A program made the position numbers and the translations under genes. From contig RFWS01000015.1 of NCBI GenBank assembly GCA_009921985.1, positions 1-15,932 on the forward strand: DNA of 15,932 bases. The letters are read 5' to 3'. Below the pieces are notes generated by a model, which was given only the letters and a program-made list of their open reading frames with translations, was not told where the DNA came from and made no database searches. Below are positions 14,158-15,932 of this stretch, piece after piece (position 1 is the first letter of the stretch; every line of letters begins with the position of its first letter). Source of the DNA: a bacterium (lineage in GTDB: Bacteria; Verrucomicrobiota; Verrucomicrobiia; Methylacidiphilales; Verrucolacustridaceae).

Positions 14158-14862
14158 TCAGTCGTTCGGGATGGGGGCGGGAACGGGCTTGTCGCTTTGC
14201 ATAATTTTCTCTTCGGAGGGAAGCCGAGGAACCGGCCCGCCGAATACCAGCCGCCAGGGCTTGCGGGCCACGGTGCCGACAAATGTCTTTCCGTACGTCG
14301 AGATGACTTTGAAGTTATCCATGACTACCCGGAGATCGGTGATCAGTTTGTTGATGGCGTTCTCGTTTTTCGAAATGAGATCGTTCGCCTGGTCGAGAAG
14401 TTGCTTGCCGGCGGTCATGACTTCGTCAAGGGAGGCGGAGCGTTTGGCGTAAAGGATCGTTCCGGGGACTAGTCCTGGATTGATCACCGGGCCGGGCTCC
14501 AAGTTGAGGTATTTTTCGCCCAAGATCGTGTCTGCCGTGATGCTGGCCGTGGTGCCGATCCGAAGCTCAGGCAGGGGATGATGGATATCCGCAACGACGC
14601 GGATGGCGCAATCAGGTGAAATCTTAAGGCGCTCCTCGTCGCTGAGAGGGCGCACCGAACGGATTCGTCCCACGGCGGCTCCGGCGTAGCGGACCTCCGC
14701 CTGCTTGTCCAAGCCCACTGCGGAGGGCAGATCGATCGTGAGAGTGGCCTTGGCGGGGGAGAGATGGACTCCGGAAATGGCCAAGGTCAGCGCCACCAGC
14801 ATAGCCACGCTGCAAAGGATGACCAGGGCGGCCACCAGAAAATCCGTGCGGAAAGCTTTCAT
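14158..14862 (-). CDS. mlaD: MCE-domain lipid transport protein MlaD
   Basis: Substrate-binding subunit of an Mla/MCE phospholipid ABC transporter, anchored in the inner membrane and facing the periplasm. It has 234 residues. A membrane anchor spans about 9-31. The MCE domain spans about 38-125, with the typical ITIDLPSAVGL-like opening (LTIDLPSAVGLDKQAEVRYA), GAAVGRIRSV and SITADTILGEKYLNLEPG. A predicted helical segment (about 144-190, with repeated charged and Asn/Asp positions) follows, and a short proline-rich tail ends the protein. E. coli MlaD is about 183 residues, so the extra C-terminal helix is longer than the minimal form and similar to MCE proteins with helical tails. The start is ATG at 14862, 14 bases after the mlaF stop. 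It lacks a good ribosome-binding site, so coupling to mlaF is likely. Confidence 0.9.
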   Translation of the reverse strand: MKAFRTDFLVAALVILCSVAMLVALTLAISGVHLSPAKATLTIDLPSAVGLDKQAEVRYAGAAVGRIRSVRPLSDEERLKISPDCAIRVVADIHHPLPELRIGTTASITADTILGEKYLNLEPGPVINPGLVPGTILYAKRSASLDEVMTAGKQLLDQANDLISKNENAINKLITDLRVVMDNFKVISTYGKTFVGTVARKPWRLVFGGPVPRLPSEEKIMQSDKPVPAPIPND

Positions 14863-14876
14863 GGGAAAGGTAAGAT

Positions 14877-15740
14877 TCAGCCGTCTCCGAGAAGGTGTTT
14901 CAAGTATTCATCTTGGGCCAGGCGGAGGGGAATCGGGCCATCCGCCTCGCCGCGGATGAACTGCTGAAGGAAGGGGTCTGGATTCTTGCGGATCTCCTCG
15001 GGCGTGCCCTCCGCTACAATCTCTCCCTGGCGGGAGCCGCTCCCCAGCATGATCATGCGGGTGGCGATCCGGAACACGCTGGTCATGTCATGGCTGACGA
15101 CCACGGCGGTGGCGCCGATCTTGCGGGTTCCATCAAGGGTCAGCTGATCGACCACTGCGGTCATGACAGGATCAAGGCCGGAGGTGGGCTCGTCGCTGAA
15201 CAGGATTTCCGGGTCCAGGGCCATGGCCCGGGCCAGGCCCACCCGCTTGCGCATGCCACCGCTGAGCTCCGAGGGCATGAAGTTTTCAAATCCGGTCAGG
15301 CCGACGAGCTCCAATTTCATCTTCACAATCATCTCAATGAGTGACGGATCGATGTCGCTATGTTGGCGGAGCGGGAGGGCGATGTTTTCCCCGACGGTCA
15401 TGGACTGAAAGAGGGCTCCGAACTGGAAGTTCATCCCGAAGCGAAGGCGGATCCGGTCCATTTCGAATGGATCCATCCGGGTGATCTCCTCGCCGAAAAG
15501 GTGAATTGATCCGGAGGTGGGTTTCTGGGCCCCGATGAGACAACGGAGCAGCGTGGTTTTGCCGCAACCACTGCCGCCCATGATCACGAAGGTTTCACCG
15601 GCGCGGACCTGGAAGCTGATGTTGTCGAGGACGCGGCGGTCGCCGAAGACCAGGACCAGATTGCGAACCTCAAGAATGACCTCACCGGCCTTGAAAATCT
15701 TTTTTGGTCCGGAACCGATTTTTCTGGGGGCCTCTCTCAT
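14877..15740 (-). CDS. mlaF: Mla-type ABC transporter ATP-binding protein MlaF
   Basis: Cytoplasmic ATPase of the phospholipid transporter. I choose ATG 15740 (287 residues) because it overlaps the mlaE stop as ATGA. The frame stays open to 15791, but the extra 17 residues (rich in His, Cys and Pro) belong to the mlaE coding strand in another frame. Walker A is GGSGCGKTT (about 55-63), and the Q-loop region is FQFGALFQSMTVGEN. The ABC signature LSGGMRKRVGLARAMALDPE begins at about 159. Walker B is ILFSDEPTSGLDP (about 179-191), and the switch histidine is in VVSHD (about 217). A short ~20-residue basic extension precedes the fold. The tail ends in FIRGEADGPIPL...HLLGDG. All catalytic elements are present. 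Confidence 0.93.
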   Translation of the reverse strand: MREAPRKIGSGPKKIFKAGEVILEVRNLVLVFGDRRVLDNISFQVRAGETFVIMGGSGCGKTTLLRCLIGAQKPTSGSIHLFGEEITRMDPFEMDRIRLRFGMNFQFGALFQSMTVGENIALPLRQHSDIDPSLIEMIVKMKLELVGLTGFENFMPSELSGGMRKRVGLARAMALDPEILFSDEPTSGLDPVMTAVVDQLTLDGTRKIGATAVVVSHDMTSVFRIATRMIMLGSGSRQGEIVAEGTPEEIRKNPDPFLQQFIRGEADGPIPLRLAQDEYLKHLLGDG

Positions 15741-15932
15741 AGCACGAAAAAGAAGAGGCCGGTCAGGGCCGCATCCGCAATGATGATCCAAAGGATGGAA
15801 TAAACGACGGAGGCCGTGGTGGCCCGGCCCACGCCTTCCGCGCCGCCGCTGACACCGAGTCCCTGGTAGCAGGCGATGGTGATGATGAGATGGGCGAAGA
15901 CGACGCTTTTGATCAGGCCGGAGTAGAGATCC
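15737..15932 (-). CDS. mlaE: Mla-type permease MlaE, 3' end only
   Basis: The C-terminal 64 residues of the permease subunit; the rest lies past the right edge. The visible part reads DLYSGLIKSVVFAHLIITIA, then CYQG, then GVSGGAEGVGRATTASVV, and it ends in ADAALTGLFFFVL and TGA (15739-15737). This is the conserved end of the MlaE family: an 'IK...FG.II...CY.G' coupling region, a 'GaeGVGraTT.aVV' loop and a last membrane helix. The stop overlaps the mlaF start by 4 nt, marking an mlaE-mlaF-mlaD operon. Whether the missing N-terminus carries a STAS domain, as some MlaE homologues do, cannot be seen. Confidence 0.9.
   Translation of the reverse strand, partial: DLYSGLIKSVVFAHLIITIACYQGLGVSGGAEGVGRATTASVVYSILWIIIADAALTGLFFFVL

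Overview
The window is GC-rich, gene-dense bacterial chromosome with no mobile elements, tRNAs, rRNAs or CRISPR. The best guess is a Gram-negative of the Verrucomicrobiota or a neighbouring PVC lineage. The reasons are a secreted protein built of 'DPxAAxxW' repeats, a WG-repeat secreted protein, System II cytochrome c maturation (ResB plus CcsA), an Mla/MCE lipid transport operon (implying an outer membrane) and a futalosine-pathway menaquinone gene. This assignment comes from gene content, not from a marker gene.

Layout. Bases 1-798 (+) hold the 3' part of mqnC (menaquinone synthesis). It faces a small secreted protein of unknown function (851-1231, -). That gene is divergent from cstA (1308-3308, +), a large transporter of the carbon-starvation family. 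cstA converges on a secreted GH13 alpha-amylase-family enzyme (3319-5811, -), which lies behind folB (5861-6226, -). A short intergenic region separates folB from a divergent 744-codon gene (6328-8562, +) coding for a secreted repeat protein with a C-terminal ResA/TlpA-type thioredoxin domain. It converges on resB-ccsA (8591-11952, -), the haem-delivery/cytochrome c synthase pair, whose genes overlap by 4 nt. A WG-repeat secreted protein (12080-12871, +) follows. It faces a second minus-strand operon running from the right edge: mlaE (partial), mlaF, mlaD, an RsbW-like ATPase/kinase and an MBL-fold hydrolase. The hydrolase gene carries an apparent single-base frameshift.

How the genes fit together. 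mqnC, resB, ccsA and probably the thioredoxin-fusion gene belong to respiratory electron transport. CcsA and ResB attach haem to cytochromes c in the periplasm, and System II needs a membrane-anchored or exported thioredoxin of the ResA type to keep the CXXCH cysteines reduced. The neighbouring fusion protein could fill that role. The Mla operon would move phospholipids between the two membranes. Its tight linkage to an RsbW-like protein is the most thought-provoking arrangement here, because RsbW kinases act on STAS-domain proteins and STAS domains are regulatory parts of Mla transporters (MlaB, or an N-terminal domain of some MlaE permeases). I see no gene cluster of wholly unknown type. The leads are the repeat-thioredoxin fusion, the Mla/RsbW linkage, the MBL frameshift and a few RNA-level signals.
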